Positions 1 to 6,793 of a DNA stretch of 19,753 nucleotides are shown here, piece after piece. Every line of letters begins with the position of its first letter. Position 1 is the stretch's first letter. Source of the stretch: an uncultured Prevotellamassilia sp. (GTDB taxonomy: Bacteria > Bacteroidota > Bacteroidia > Bacteroidales > Bacteroidaceae). The position numbers and the translations under genes were made by a program. The stretch is from NCBI GenBank assembly GCA_934255485.1, contig CAKQOG010000037.1, forward strand, positions 1 to 19,753. The letters are read 5' to 3'. Under the pieces are notes generated by a model. The model worked only from the letters and a program-made list of their open reading frames with translations. It was not told the DNA's origin and ran no database searches.

Positions 1-76
1 AAGAGTCCGGTGCAATACCGAACTCTTTCTCAAATCGGATAGTTAATAACCTGTCCAACTTTTTGGGGTCATTTCA
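1..76. mobile_element. Probable terminus of an IS3-family (IS150-like) insertion sequence, cut by the window edge
   Basis: Positions 52-76, read on the minus strand, begin TGAAATGACCCC and continue AAAAAGTTGGACA. This closely matches, from memory, the terminal inverted repeats of many IS3-family IS150-group elements, which start with TG and carry GACCCCAAAAAGTTGGACA. The tip would lie at 76, so the element extends leftwards out of the window and no transposase is visible. A hairpin at 1-27 (AAGAGTCCGGT / ACCGAACTCTT, one mismatched pair) would lie inside the element, where it could end the transposase transcript. The partner repeat and target duplication are outside the window, so the call rests on one end only. 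Confidence 0.45.
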
Positions 77-146
77 TGTTCTAATATTAGGGTAGTTTAA
101 TTTTCTTTTGTATGGATGAAACCTTTTATATAAACCATATAAAAGC

Positions 147-182
147 ATCGGCAGATTGAGCTTTTGTGTTCAATCTGCCGAT
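147..182 (-). terminator. Rho-independent-type terminator after the phytase-like gene
   Basis: A perfect 13-bp stem, ATCGGCAGATTGA at 147-159 and its complement at 170-182, encloses a 10-nt loop. It starts 8 nt past the stop codon of the phytase-like gene. On the minus strand it is followed by GCTTTTAT, a short and imperfect U-run. A second AT-only palindrome (TTTTATAT 124-131 / ATATAAAA 137-144) follows directly. Confidence 0.75.
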
Positions 183-189
183 ATCTTTG

Positions 190-1296
190 TTAGTGACCAA
201 TTACAATCACTTTGATGTAATCTTTCAGCCTGAATGGGCCTTTGCGGTAGCCTCCTTGTGAGTCGTTTACAAGCAATAGCGTTTGTCTGCCATCGTGAAG
301 AGTCTGCCCAAGGCACATCCCCTCGTAGTTAGCAAAGTCTATCTTAAATGGGTATACAGCCGTTTGCCATTCAGCAAGAAGTTGTTTTTTAAGAAAAAGA
401 GTAAAATCTTCGCTATTGATTTTAGTGGTTGCATTGATGGGGTTACCATTAGATGGGTCTACCACAAAAAGTTTGCAAATCACCTTACTACCAAGGCCTG
501 CTGGTGTAACATTGGCTTCGCGTTCCAATACAAGCAAACGGCCGTCGGGTAATGCAGTTAAACTCGTCACACCATTTACGTATATTTTTCCAAAGTTCGA
601 TATTTGCCTATTGTCCATGCGATAGGCGTATTGTTTTACGGGTTGCAGTTGGTTGTCGAAGGCTTGCAAACGCAACACATTAGCCATGGTGGTTGGAGTA
701 AGTGCACTCACAGCATAACCATCAGAGCGCAAGGTGCTTTCGCTTGTTGTCCAAAATAAATGGTGCTTGTTATCATAGCATAGAGCCTCAAAGCCATAAT
801 TTGGATAAATGTTGGCTGTTGAAAATGCTGTTGGTATGTTGAGTTCGCGTCCTGTAGGTTGCCCTGTAACAAGGCTATATTCAAGTATTTTTTGGTCTCC
901 CTCTCCACTTATAAAAATTGTCTTTTCGGTGGGGAAGTATGCCACACCTTCACAATCGCGAATGCATATTCCGTTGGCATCAACTTTAGCTTTTTTATTA
1001 CCTCTAAACTCTTCAAGTTGTACATGGGTTATTTGCCCAGTGAGTTTACTCTGTTCTATTTTAAATATAAAGAAACCATCAGTTGGTTCTTTGTCGCTCA
1101 CCAGTGCGTAGCGGTTGTTGCCCAACGCAGTTATGCCGCTATATTGGGCTGCACCAATATGCCATTTGGCAAGCGACTGCTGTTTAAGAGGCAAGGCTGT
1201 TTGTGCCACCAAGTGTGATGATGACAAAAGCATAAAGAATGTTGTGGCAAGAAGGCCTTTTACTTTTTTACAAATAGTTGCAGATAGTTTTTTCAT
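190..1296 (-). CDS. Secreted esterase-like/phytase-like domain protein
   Basis: The 368-residue product matches the phytase-like (esterase-like activity of phytase family, PF13449) beta-propeller pattern. Seen: DCEGVAYFP near residue 113, an NYGFEALCYD segment, the ALPDGRLLVLERE segment, and near the end NYEGMCLGQ followed by DGRQTLLLVNDSQ. Residues 1-32 form a Sec signal peptide (MKK, basic stretch, hydrophobic core, probable cut after LVAQ), so the protein should be exported to the periplasm or surface. Family members are annotated as esterase- or phosphatase-like, but substrates are mostly unknown and no activity should be assumed. It lies 46 bp downstream of the GNAT gene and is probably its last co-transcribed partner, ending at the hairpin at 147-182. 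Confidence 0.8.
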   Translation of the reverse strand: MKKLSATICKKVKGLLATTFFMLLSSSHLVAQTALPLKQQSLAKWHIGAAQYSGITALGNNRYALVSDKEPTDGFFIFKIEQSKLTGQITHVQLEEFRGNKKAKVDANGICIRDCEGVAYFPTEKTIFISGEGDQKILEYSLVTGQPTGRELNIPTAFSTANIYPNYGFEALCYDNKHHLFWTTSESTLRSDGYAVSALTPTTMANVLRLQAFDNQLQPVKQYAYRMDNRQISNFGKIYVNGVTSLTALPDGRLLVLEREANVTPAGLGSKVICKLFVVDPSNGNPINATTKINSEDFTLFLKKQLLAEWQTAVYPFKIDFANYEGMCLGQTLHDGRQTLLLVNDSQGGYRKGPFRLKDYIKVIVIGH

Positions 1297-1342
1297 ATAC
1301 GTGCTCTATCTTTAATTATCTCATCAAAGTTTTACAGAATGT

Positions 1343-2386
1343 TTACTCGTCAAGCAAGAGGTCCATAACCATAGGTTGCGCTGCCATAAACATGGCTGCC
1401 AAGCCACCAGGAGTAACAATGCTATCGGGTTTCTCGTCTGTTAGGCTCACGCGTCCATTTTCCACCTTATACCATCCGTTGTTTTCGGGTACATCAAAGT
1501 CGCCATCCACACCGATGTGTAGTTGAAAGCCAGGGTTGGGCATGGCTATTGCCGAGAGAAAACGTGGAACATTCACCACACGTGCCATAGCATAAGGTTG
1601 AACATCTTTGCCAGAACCTGGCAAGCAAAAGCGGCGATACACTTTATCAACCTTGCATTCGCGGCAAAGATAGTCAACAAAGGCAGCGCGTGTTGCAGTT
1701 TCAGTGATGGCAAGAGTGCGCACATATACTCGTCCATTAGGCTCTTTAACGGCCAAGCAAAAACCTACTATGCGACGTTTGCGACGAGCAACAAGCACGT
1801 AGCCATCTTCGGCATCAGCAGCCTCGAGTGCAGCAAAGAAGTCGTTTTCTGATGGGTGAATCATGAAGGGTAAGTCGGCTGTTAGTCGGTGGTAAAACAC
1901 ATAGAGTTCTTGTCCCCATTCGTCGGGACGTGTTACTTCAATCTTATCAAAAGCCCCATCATTGCTCACATCGAGTGGAAGCTCTTGGCGGTATACCGAT
2001 GTCCAATATGCCCCATGTTGCGGTTTTTCGTAAAAGTGACGCATTTCATCGTCTGCGGGGATAAGAAAACTTATGGCAGCTCCTTGCTTGTATAGTCGGC
2101 GATGAGCCTCGTGTATAAGGTTTGAGGCAAATCCATGGTTACGGAATGCGGGCAGTGTGGCAAGTCCCGAAATATAGCCCACATGAAGTACCGAACCATA
2201 AAATGTCCAACGATAAGGAATGAGTTGAGTGGCAGCAACCACTTGTCCGTTGTGGCGTATGGTTAGGTTGTTATCGTCAGTATATTTTTCGTCGAAATAG
2301 ATGTTTATAAAGTCTTCGCTATCGTTAAAGCAAGTGCGCCACAAGTCGCGTGTTTGCTGTTTTATTTCTTCAGGTGAAAGTAACAT
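1343..2386 (-). CDS. Eis-like GNAT N-acetyltransferase family protein
   Basis: The product has an N-terminal GNAT fold with the acetyl-CoA loop FRNHGFASNLIHEA (residues about 81-94) after the strand YISGLATLP. A second degenerate GNAT-like stretch follows (EDGYVLVARRKRRIVGFCLAV). The C-terminal part (LHIGVDGDFDVPENNGWYKV onward) resembles the sterol-carrier-like domain of Eis proteins. This three-part layout suggests acetylation of an amine, with substrate unknown. I chose the ATG at 2386 because MLLSPEEIKQQTRDLWRTCF begins as typical relatives do. An in-frame ATG at 2452 would add 22 non-conserved-looking residues and sit 3 nt after the DUF2156 stop. It is paired with the DUF2156 gene, so both are probably translated from one message. 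Confidence 0.8.
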   Translation of the reverse strand: MLLSPEEIKQQTRDLWRTCFNDSEDFINIYFDEKYTDDNNLTIRHNGQVVAATQLIPYRWTFYGSVLHVGYISGLATLPAFRNHGFASNLIHEAHRRLYKQGAAISFLIPADDEMRHFYEKPQHGAYWTSVYRQELPLDVSNDGAFDKIEVTRPDEWGQELYVFYHRLTADLPFMIHPSENDFFAALEAADAEDGYVLVARRKRRIVGFCLAVKEPNGRVYVRTLAITETATRAAFVDYLCRECKVDKVYRRFCLPGSGKDVQPYAMARVVNVPRFLSAIAMPNPGFQLHIGVDGDFDVPENNGWYKVENGRVSLTDEKPDSIVTPGGLAAMFMAAQPMVMDLLLDE

Positions 2387-2455
2387 GGTTAGCTTATTTA
2401 TAGTGAATATAAATGATTTATCAGTTGTGTTTTTGGAGAGGTGAGTACCCATTTG

Positions 2456-3370
2456 TTACATCCCTAAGGGATGCTTAGTCATAACGGCATATTTGTGTAG
2501 TAAAATCTCTGGGTGGTAAGAGAGTTTAGAGTTTCGCAAGCCAGGTATGCTCATATCCTCCTCGCGATTGATGTGTACATACTGTTGGGGCAATGATCGA
2601 ACAAAGTCGCGGTTAATGGTTTGAAAAATGCCCTCGTACTGCGTATCTGCTTTTTCAACACACACGTCGAACGTGTCGTGGTTGATGGGCGAGCCGTAGG
2701 TAAAAGCCACGATCTCGTCGTCTATACTCAGTACGCCTCCTTGTGCACTAAGATTGTTCCAATATTTAAAAGCGTTTTCAAGCGCCCTCCTCTCGTGTTG
2801 CGAGTCGATGCGTTCTTCCTCGTTTTCAAATTCTTTGTTCTCCATCCATTGGCTGTCAAGTTCCAAGCATTGAGCAAACAGGTTGGGGGTGAGAGCACTG
2901 AATTGGTAGTTGGGATGTTGATTGATAAAACGATTTACAAAGTTGCGCTTGGCTTGTAATTTCTTGCCTGCAAGTGTTGAGAGCGTTTGTCGCGAGTAGA
3001 TGTATTCAGAGTAGTAACGGTCGGATGTGGCATAAAAGTAGCCAGGCATAGCTTCATCGAGCATAGCAAACGATGACTCGCATACACCGAGCATCAGAAA
3101 CGGATGCCCTTGTTGCTTAGCATCCTCCATCATGTCTGAAAGCACCTCTTTATAGTTACCATTACCCACAGGAACCAGGTAAGCCAAATGTCCATCTGAG
3201 TAAAAACGAAACAGTAAGAAGTTCTTGTAAAAAGCCACTTCTGTATCGTAAAGAAATTGCCAACATACAAGGTTCATAAAACTCAAATCGCAGATGCGCA
3301 TTTCAGAGGGAAAAACGCATCGTTGCACCAAATCTTTATCATCAATGCTGAGTGTATGAAAAGGTATCAT
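2456..3370 (-). CDS. DUF2156 (phosphatidylglycerol lysyltransferase C-terminal-like) protein
   Basis: The 304-residue soluble protein resembles the DUF2156 / LPG-synthase C-terminal family. This has a double GNAT-like fold related to the aminoacyl-transferase half of MprF and to Fem proteins. Visible landmarks are EMRICDLSFMNLVCW near the N terminus, KKLQAKRNFVNRFINQHPNY in the middle, GGVLSIDDEIVAFTYGSPIN, and a C-terminal HINREEDMSIPGLRNSKLSYHP segment. There is no membrane segment, so it is the stand-alone form without the flippase half of MprF. MprF C-terminal domains move an amino acid from aminoacyl-tRNA to a lipid. Whether this stand-alone protein does so is unknown. It directly precedes the GNAT gene. 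Confidence 0.8.
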   Translation of the reverse strand: MIPFHTLSIDDKDLVQRCVFPSEMRICDLSFMNLVCWQFLYDTEVAFYKNFLLFRFYSDGHLAYLVPVGNGNYKEVLSDMMEDAKQQGHPFLMLGVCESSFAMLDEAMPGYFYATSDRYYSEYIYSRQTLSTLAGKKLQAKRNFVNRFINQHPNYQFSALTPNLFAQCLELDSQWMENKEFENEEERIDSQHERRALENAFKYWNNLSAQGGVLSIDDEIVAFTYGSPINHDTFDVCVEKADTQYEGIFQTINRDFVRSLPQQYVHINREEDMSIPGLRNSKLSYHPEILLHKYAVMTKHPLGM

Positions 3371-3449
3371 AAAATGAATGTAGTCTATAGAATTTTGTGT
3401 GTAGTAAATGCTTGTAGCTGAGTAAACAACTAATGTTTTTTTTACTTAT

Positions 3450-4082
3450 TTACAACGCAAAGATATAGCACTTTTCTCCTTCAAAGGTAGATACGCTTAA
3501 CGAGATAGAATCTCTGCCGTTTTGCAGCAAGTTTGCCAATGGGCGTAGTGGAAGGGAGAGGTATGTGTCACGAGTGTAGTAAAGAGGGTCTTTGTTTTGG
3601 TTGTGTACTAAATGTACTTTCATCGTTTTGCTGCCATTGGCATTTGCAACGAAGTCTGTTTGATTAAACCCAAAATAGTGCACCCCCGTAGCACTTCCTT
3701 TCACTGCCAAACGAAGGTTGATGTAGTGCTTTCCCTTCCAACAAGTGGTCACATCGAGGGCATCGTAAATATGCTTTTCCTCGCTGAATTTCATAACCTT
3801 AGGTGTAAGTACAGATGCCACATCTTTAATGCTTGTTTTGCCGTCAGTGCCTACTACATACAAGGCTTGTATGCGGTAAATAGAATCGGCTTTTAGCCCG
3901 TTAATAGGGGAGCGAAGGAGCAATTCTTTACCATTATCAAGCTCCATGCTCGCAGCTCTTCCGTTTGCATTAGCCGTAATTTCGGCAAGCGAAAATTGGT
4001 AGGCATCGAGTGGCTCTTCATCGTTGCTACATGAGGTGGTTATGGCTGCAGAGACCAATAGTACCAACAGAAATTTGTGCAT
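3450..4082 (-). CDS. NigD-like outer-envelope lipoprotein
   Basis: The 210-residue product starts with a lipoprotein signal (MHKFLLVLLVSAAITTSC). Cys18 is the likely lipidated residue, followed by SNDEE, an acidic patch of the kind Bacteroidetes use for surface export. The rest resembles NigD-like proteins: an N-terminal OB-like part (GRAASMELDNGKELLLRSP), then a beta-sandwich part containing TCWKGKHYINLRLAVKGSA, LVHNQNKDPLYYTRDTYLSL and a short C-terminal strand. NigD was named from a Prevotella bacteriocin-associated locus, and most homologues have no defined function. Its ATG follows the acyltransferase TAA with no gap (TAAATG), so translation is probably coupled. Low sequence conservation makes the family call moderate. 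Confidence 0.7.
   Translation of the reverse strand: MHKFLLVLLVSAAITTSCSNDEEPLDAYQFSLAEITANANGRAASMELDNGKELLLRSPINGLKADSIYRIQALYVVGTDGKTSIKDVASVLTPKVMKFSEEKHIYDALDVTTCWKGKHYINLRLAVKGSATGVHYFGFNQTDFVANANGSKTMKVHLVHNQNKDPLYYTRDTYLSLPLRPLANLLQNGRDSISLSVSTFEGEKCYIFAL
3458..3485 (-). promoter_or_regulatory. Possible internal promoter for the DUF2156-GNAT pair
   Basis: TATCTTTG on the minus strand (3458-3465) matches the Bacteroidetes -7 element TAnnTTTG exactly. A TTTG lies at 3482-3485 as a candidate -33 element, but the 16-nt spacing is shorter than the usual 19-21. Both sit within the last codons of the lipoprotein gene, so they could be coincidental coding sequence. Transcription from here would give a leader of about 80 nt before the DUF2156 start. 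Confidence 0.3.
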
Positions 4083-5237
4083 TTACCCTTTAGCCTTGAG
4101 ATGATTAATCAGCGGATTAGCATACATAGTGAGTATGCGCTCGCGCAAGAAAGCTTCGTCCTTGCTGGGTAGGTCGATAAGCGAAATGCGTTGTTGCAAA
4201 TAAGTTTCGAACTTTTGTTTCTCTTCATCAGTGTAGTGAGCAGCAAATTCAGTAGAGTTGTGCAACAAGTCGAGGGCCACATAGTTGTTGGCAAAGCTCT
4301 CGTATGCAGCATGAATTTGCTTGTCCATGCGTTCGGCTATGGCCTTGTATATTTCGTTTTTAGGCAGAGAACAATATTCGTCAATCCACGAGTTGATAGG
4401 CATGGTAATGCGGTATTTCACTTTTCCCTTGTAACCCATAATGCCCGTTTGCATGCTTGTAAGGTCGTCTTGGCGGCTCTTTTTAAATGTAGCATCATCG
4501 CGTTTTTGCTGAAACTCTTTAGCTTTTAGGTAGTCGCAGGGGTCGTATTCGTAAGAGATACTTAGCGGAACGATGTTGAGCGATTTTAGTCGTTCTATAA
4601 TGCTACCTTCGCCGCCCATAGCCATCATTTTGAGTATAGACTCTTGTGTGCGGTCGTTTGAGTCCTTTGCGCGACCTTCGCGTTGGGCAATCCAAATGCC
4701 GTTGCCATTATTGGCAATAGCATAATGCATATACTCGCTCATACGCTTGCTTGAGAGCAACATTTCGCGCATGCCAACAGAACGCTGTACGATAAACGAC
4801 TTGTTAAGTCGTACTAGCGTTTTTATCCAAGGGTAAATAAGCAGATTGTCGCCAATAGCAATCTCTATAGTGTTGCTAAATCCAGAGTCGATGAGCAGTA
4901 TGTCGAGAAATGCAGAGTCGAGCACGATGTCGCGGTGGTTCGACACAAAGGTATAGCTCTCATTGCGTGCTGATGCGGGTATAGCATCGGCATCGAGTGA
5001 AAGGCCAGTTGAACACTTGGCTGCAAGTTGCTTTAGTAGCGGATAAAAAGCTAATTTCTGCACATCCAATGTGGTTGGGCATTGCTTAAGTTGCGCTTTT
5101 AGAGCCTCAAGTGGTACATTGGGATAAAACTGCTGTACGATGCCACAAAATTGTGGGTCGGCAAACAACTGGTCTATTGCTGCAGGAATTTCCTCGGGTA
5201 GCAATGGACGTATGGCGTCAAAATCGTGTATGTTCAT
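4083..5237 (-). CDS. Glycerolipid acyltransferase (PlsC/PlsB-like, 1-acyl-glycerol-3-phosphate acyltransferase family)
   Basis: The 384-residue protein carries acyltransferase motifs: FVSNHRDIVLD (residues 97-107) as motif I, IVQRSVGMREML (149-160), and a motif III-like EGRAKDSNDRTQ (187-198), followed by IVPLSISYEYDPCD. These indicate transfer of an acyl chain to a glycerol phosphate or lysolipid at the inner membrane face. The canonical spacing is H-x4-D; here His101 is followed by Asp103 and Asp107, so the spacing differs. The protein is longer than a typical PlsC, with N- and C-terminal extensions of about 90 and 170 residues. It abuts the NigD-like gene and is separated from ddl by 195 bp containing the ddl terminator and a MITE-like element. 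Confidence 0.8.
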   Translation of the reverse strand: MNIHDFDAIRPLLPEEIPAAIDQLFADPQFCGIVQQFYPNVPLEALKAQLKQCPTTLDVQKLAFYPLLKQLAAKCSTGLSLDADAIPASARNESYTFVSNHRDIVLDSAFLDILLIDSGFSNTIEIAIGDNLLIYPWIKTLVRLNKSFIVQRSVGMREMLLSSKRMSEYMHYAIANNGNGIWIAQREGRAKDSNDRTQESILKMMAMGGEGSIIERLKSLNIVPLSISYEYDPCDYLKAKEFQQKRDDATFKKSRQDDLTSMQTGIMGYKGKVKYRITMPINSWIDEYCSLPKNEIYKAIAERMDKQIHAAYESFANNYVALDLLHNSTEFAAHYTDEEKQKFETYLQQRISLIDLPSKDEAFLRERILTMYANPLINHLKAKG

Positions 5238-5253
5238 GGCATGTTTTTTATTT

Positions 5254-5325
5254 AAGTAGGTGTTTAAAAATTCATATTAATTAATGCAGAACATGAGCAT
5301 ATTCAATAGTTTTGAAAGCCTACTT
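5254..5325. repeat. MITE-like element, short copy (72 bp)
   Basis: The ends are inverted repeats: AAGTAGGTGTTTAAAA at 5254-5269 and TTTTGAAAGCCTACTT at 5310-5325, 13 of 16 positions matching as inverted repeats. Read on the minus strand, the element is homologous to the start of the 181-bp element at 15314-15494. It has the same 16-bp end, an 18-nt spacer, then the shared block TTCTGCATTAATT at the same offset, and the same far end. It therefore looks like a deletion derivative of the longer form in opposite orientation. It contains no coding sequence and lies between the ddl terminator and the acyltransferase start. Confidence 0.6.
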
Positions 5326-5367
5326 GTATACTTTTTTAAGAAAATACTTTTTTCTGTTCCTAAAGAG

Positions 5368-5423
5368 CAAACGAGCCAACAAGCAACGGCATATTTTGTC
5401 AGTTGCGTTGGGTGGCTCGTTTG
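5368..5423 (-). terminator. Terminator-like hairpin after ddl
   Basis: CAAACGAGCCA at 5368-5378 pairs perfectly with TGGCTCGTTTG at 5413-5423. Inner GCAAC/GTTGC pairing extends the stem around an AT-rich loop. It begins 9 nt beyond the ddl stop codon. The sequence downstream on the minus strand is CTCTTTAGG with no long U-run, so it may act as a terminator or as a 3' protective stem. Confidence 0.6.
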
Positions 5424-5432
5424 TATGGATAA

Positions 5433-6428
5433 TTAAAATTTTCCCTCAATAATTTCGCTCAAAACATCTTTAATATCAAGTCCCGAAGCACGCACTTGTT
5501 GAGGTATGAAACTTGTTGGAGTCATACCTGGAGTGGTGTTGATTTCGAGCATGTTGATTTGTTCATTTCCTTTTTCGCCCGATAGTATGTAGTCAATGCG
5601 AATAAGGCCGTAGCAACCTAAGGTGTGATAGATAAACTTGGTAGTTTCGCTCACACGTTTGGCAGTTTCGGGGGCTATGCGGGCAGGTGTAATCTCGTTT
5701 ACCTTGCCATTATATTTGGCATCGTAGTCAAAAAACTCTTCACTTGTTACCACCTCAGTGATAGGCAAAGTGTAGAGTTCGCCGTTAGCTCTCTTAAAAC
5801 AACCGCACGTAATTTCGGTGCCAGTCATCATTTTTTCTACCATTACCTCGTCGCTCTCAAGCATGGCTTTTTCGATAGCAGCACGCAGAGCATCGGGAAA
5901 TTTTACCTTTGTAACGCCAAAGCTTGAGCCGCCAGCATTTGGCTTTACGAAGCAAGGAATGCCCATACGTTGAGCCAATTCTTTTTCGGTCTCAGGTGTA
6001 ATTTCGTCGCCTTTGCGTATCAAAACAGAGTCTGATATGTGAAGGTTTGGGTAGGCGCGCAAAAAGTTGTTGAGTGCAAATTTATTGAATGTGAGTGCTT
6101 CAACAAGCACGTCACTCGTAGAGTAGGGCATACCGATAAGGTCGAAGTAACCTTGAAGTATACCATTTTCGCCTGGTGTGCCGTGGATAGTTATGTATGC
6201 AAAGTCGAACTTATGTTTACCATCTGAAGCGGTAAATGAAAAGTCGTTACGTTCAATGTTACATTCTTCATTTTTGTAGAACACATGCCATTGGTCACCT
6301 GTTATTTCTACAATGTAACAATTGTATTTTTCTGTGTCCATAAAAGACGATATGCCCTCTGCCGAGCGCAGAGAAACATCGTGCTCAGAGGAGTTTCCTC
6401 CAGCAACAATAGCGATTGTGCGTTTCAT
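5433..6428 (-). CDS. ddl: D-alanine--D-alanine ligase
   Basis: This cytoplasmic ATP-grasp enzyme joins two D-alanines for the peptidoglycan precursor pentapeptide. The 331-residue product shows the N-terminal EHDVSLRSAEG (15-25), the ATP-grasp loop VKPNAGGSSFGV (161-172), the omega-loop tyrosine in DYDAKY (234-239), and the Mg2+-binding MLEINTTPGMT (293-303). The tyrosine in DYDAKY, rather than phenylalanine, agrees with dipeptide rather than depsipeptide synthesis. I chose ATG at 6428 because MKRTIAIVAGG is the conserved beginning. An in-frame ATG at 6482 would add 18 low-complexity residues. It lies downstream of PASTA-rluD, but a 365-bp gap with terminators suggests its own transcription. 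No clear TAnnTTTG box is visible in that gap. Confidence 0.96.
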   Translation of the reverse strand: MKRTIAIVAGGNSSEHDVSLRSAEGISSFMDTEKYNCYIVEITGDQWHVFYKNEECNIERNDFSFTASDGKHKFDFAYITIHGTPGENGILQGYFDLIGMPYSTSDVLVEALTFNKFALNNFLRAYPNLHISDSVLIRKGDEITPETEKELAQRMGIPCFVKPNAGGSSFGVTKVKFPDALRAAIEKAMLESDEVMVEKMMTGTEITCGCFKRANGELYTLPITEVVTSEEFFDYDAKYNGKVNEITPARIAPETAKRVSETTKFIYHTLGCYGLIRIDYILSGEKGNEQINMLEINTTPGMTPTSFIPQQVRASGLDIKDVLSEIIEGKF

Positions 6429-6543
6429 AATGCTATATGCTATATTATGTAATATTACTTTCTTATTATTGTTTTTCAACACATTGTTTGTTCTATAAAA
6501 ATGTGTTGCTATTGCTTAAATATGGGGTCTTGCAGCTTAAAGC

Positions 6544-6657
6544 ACGTAAAATCCCAGCGTATCACGCCCGTGATACGCGCGTATCATGGGCGTGATACGT
6601 GCGTATCGTGGGCGTGATACGCGCGTATCGTGGGCGTGATACGCTGGGACTTTACGT
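6544..6657. repeat. Tandem palindromic array: four 22-bp units inside a 114-bp inverted repeat
   Basis: Four contiguous 22-bp units occupy 6557-6578, 6579-6600, 6601-6622 and 6623-6644. Each starts with GCGTATC and ends with GATACG plus C or T, so each unit is itself a near palindrome around a GGGC or GCCC core. The array is bracketed by CCCA (6553-6556) and TGGG (6645-6648), and then by ACGTAAA (6544-6550) and TTTACGT (6651-6657). The whole is symmetric about 6600.5, with outer arms of about 25 bp carrying one mismatch. Its GC content is well above the flanks. It could be a REP/BIME-like element, a protein-binding array, a MITE relative or an RNA stem. Function unknown. Confidence 0.9.
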
Positions 6658-6670
6658 AAGTTACAATGAA

Positions 6671-6693
6671 AACTCCCTTTTATTGAGGGAGTT
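6671..6693 (-). terminator. Terminator of the PASTA-rluD transcript
   Basis: AACTCCCT at 6671-6678 and AGGGAGTT at 6686-6693 form a perfect 8-bp stem with a 7-nt loop. On the minus strand it is followed by TTCATTG, giving a stem ending in TTTTC. It lies about 100 nt past the rluD stop, and no better terminator is closer. Confidence 0.65.
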
Positions 6694-6793
6694 AGCCTTG
6701 TTTTTAGCGTTGATTGCTTTTATGTCCCAATCAGTGAACCTCGTGTGACGAGGTGTGAATAACTTGGTAATCTTTCTGCTGAAAGATATTGGT

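Larger units (their letters stand above)
6429..6793. other. 365-bp non-coding gap between rluD and ddl, rich in palindromes
   Basis: No coding sequence is supported here. Reading away from rluD, the gap holds a 7-bp hairpin (ATCTTTC 6770-6776 / GAAAGAT 6781-6787), a second one (ACCTCGT 6738-6744 / ACGAGGT 6748-6754), the terminator at 6671-6693, the 114-bp tandem palindrome at 6544-6657, and an 8-bp inverted repeat CAACACAT / ATGTGTTG around 6478-6505. The last 50 bp before ddl are AT-rich with a repeated GCTATAT. The ddl promoter is probably in 6429-6540, but no box matching the Bacteroidetes consensus stands out. Confidence 0.7.

Noticed and set aside
859..1218. Plus-strand open frame of 119 codons opposite the phytase-like gene
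   Set aside because: It is antisense to a well-supported gene with signal peptide and family motifs, and its translation shows no recognisable domain. Other plus-strand frames (for example 10234-10665 opposite pta) fail in the same way.
6557..6644. CRISPR array
   Set aside because: The 22-bp units are contiguous with no unique spacers, and no cas genes are nearby.
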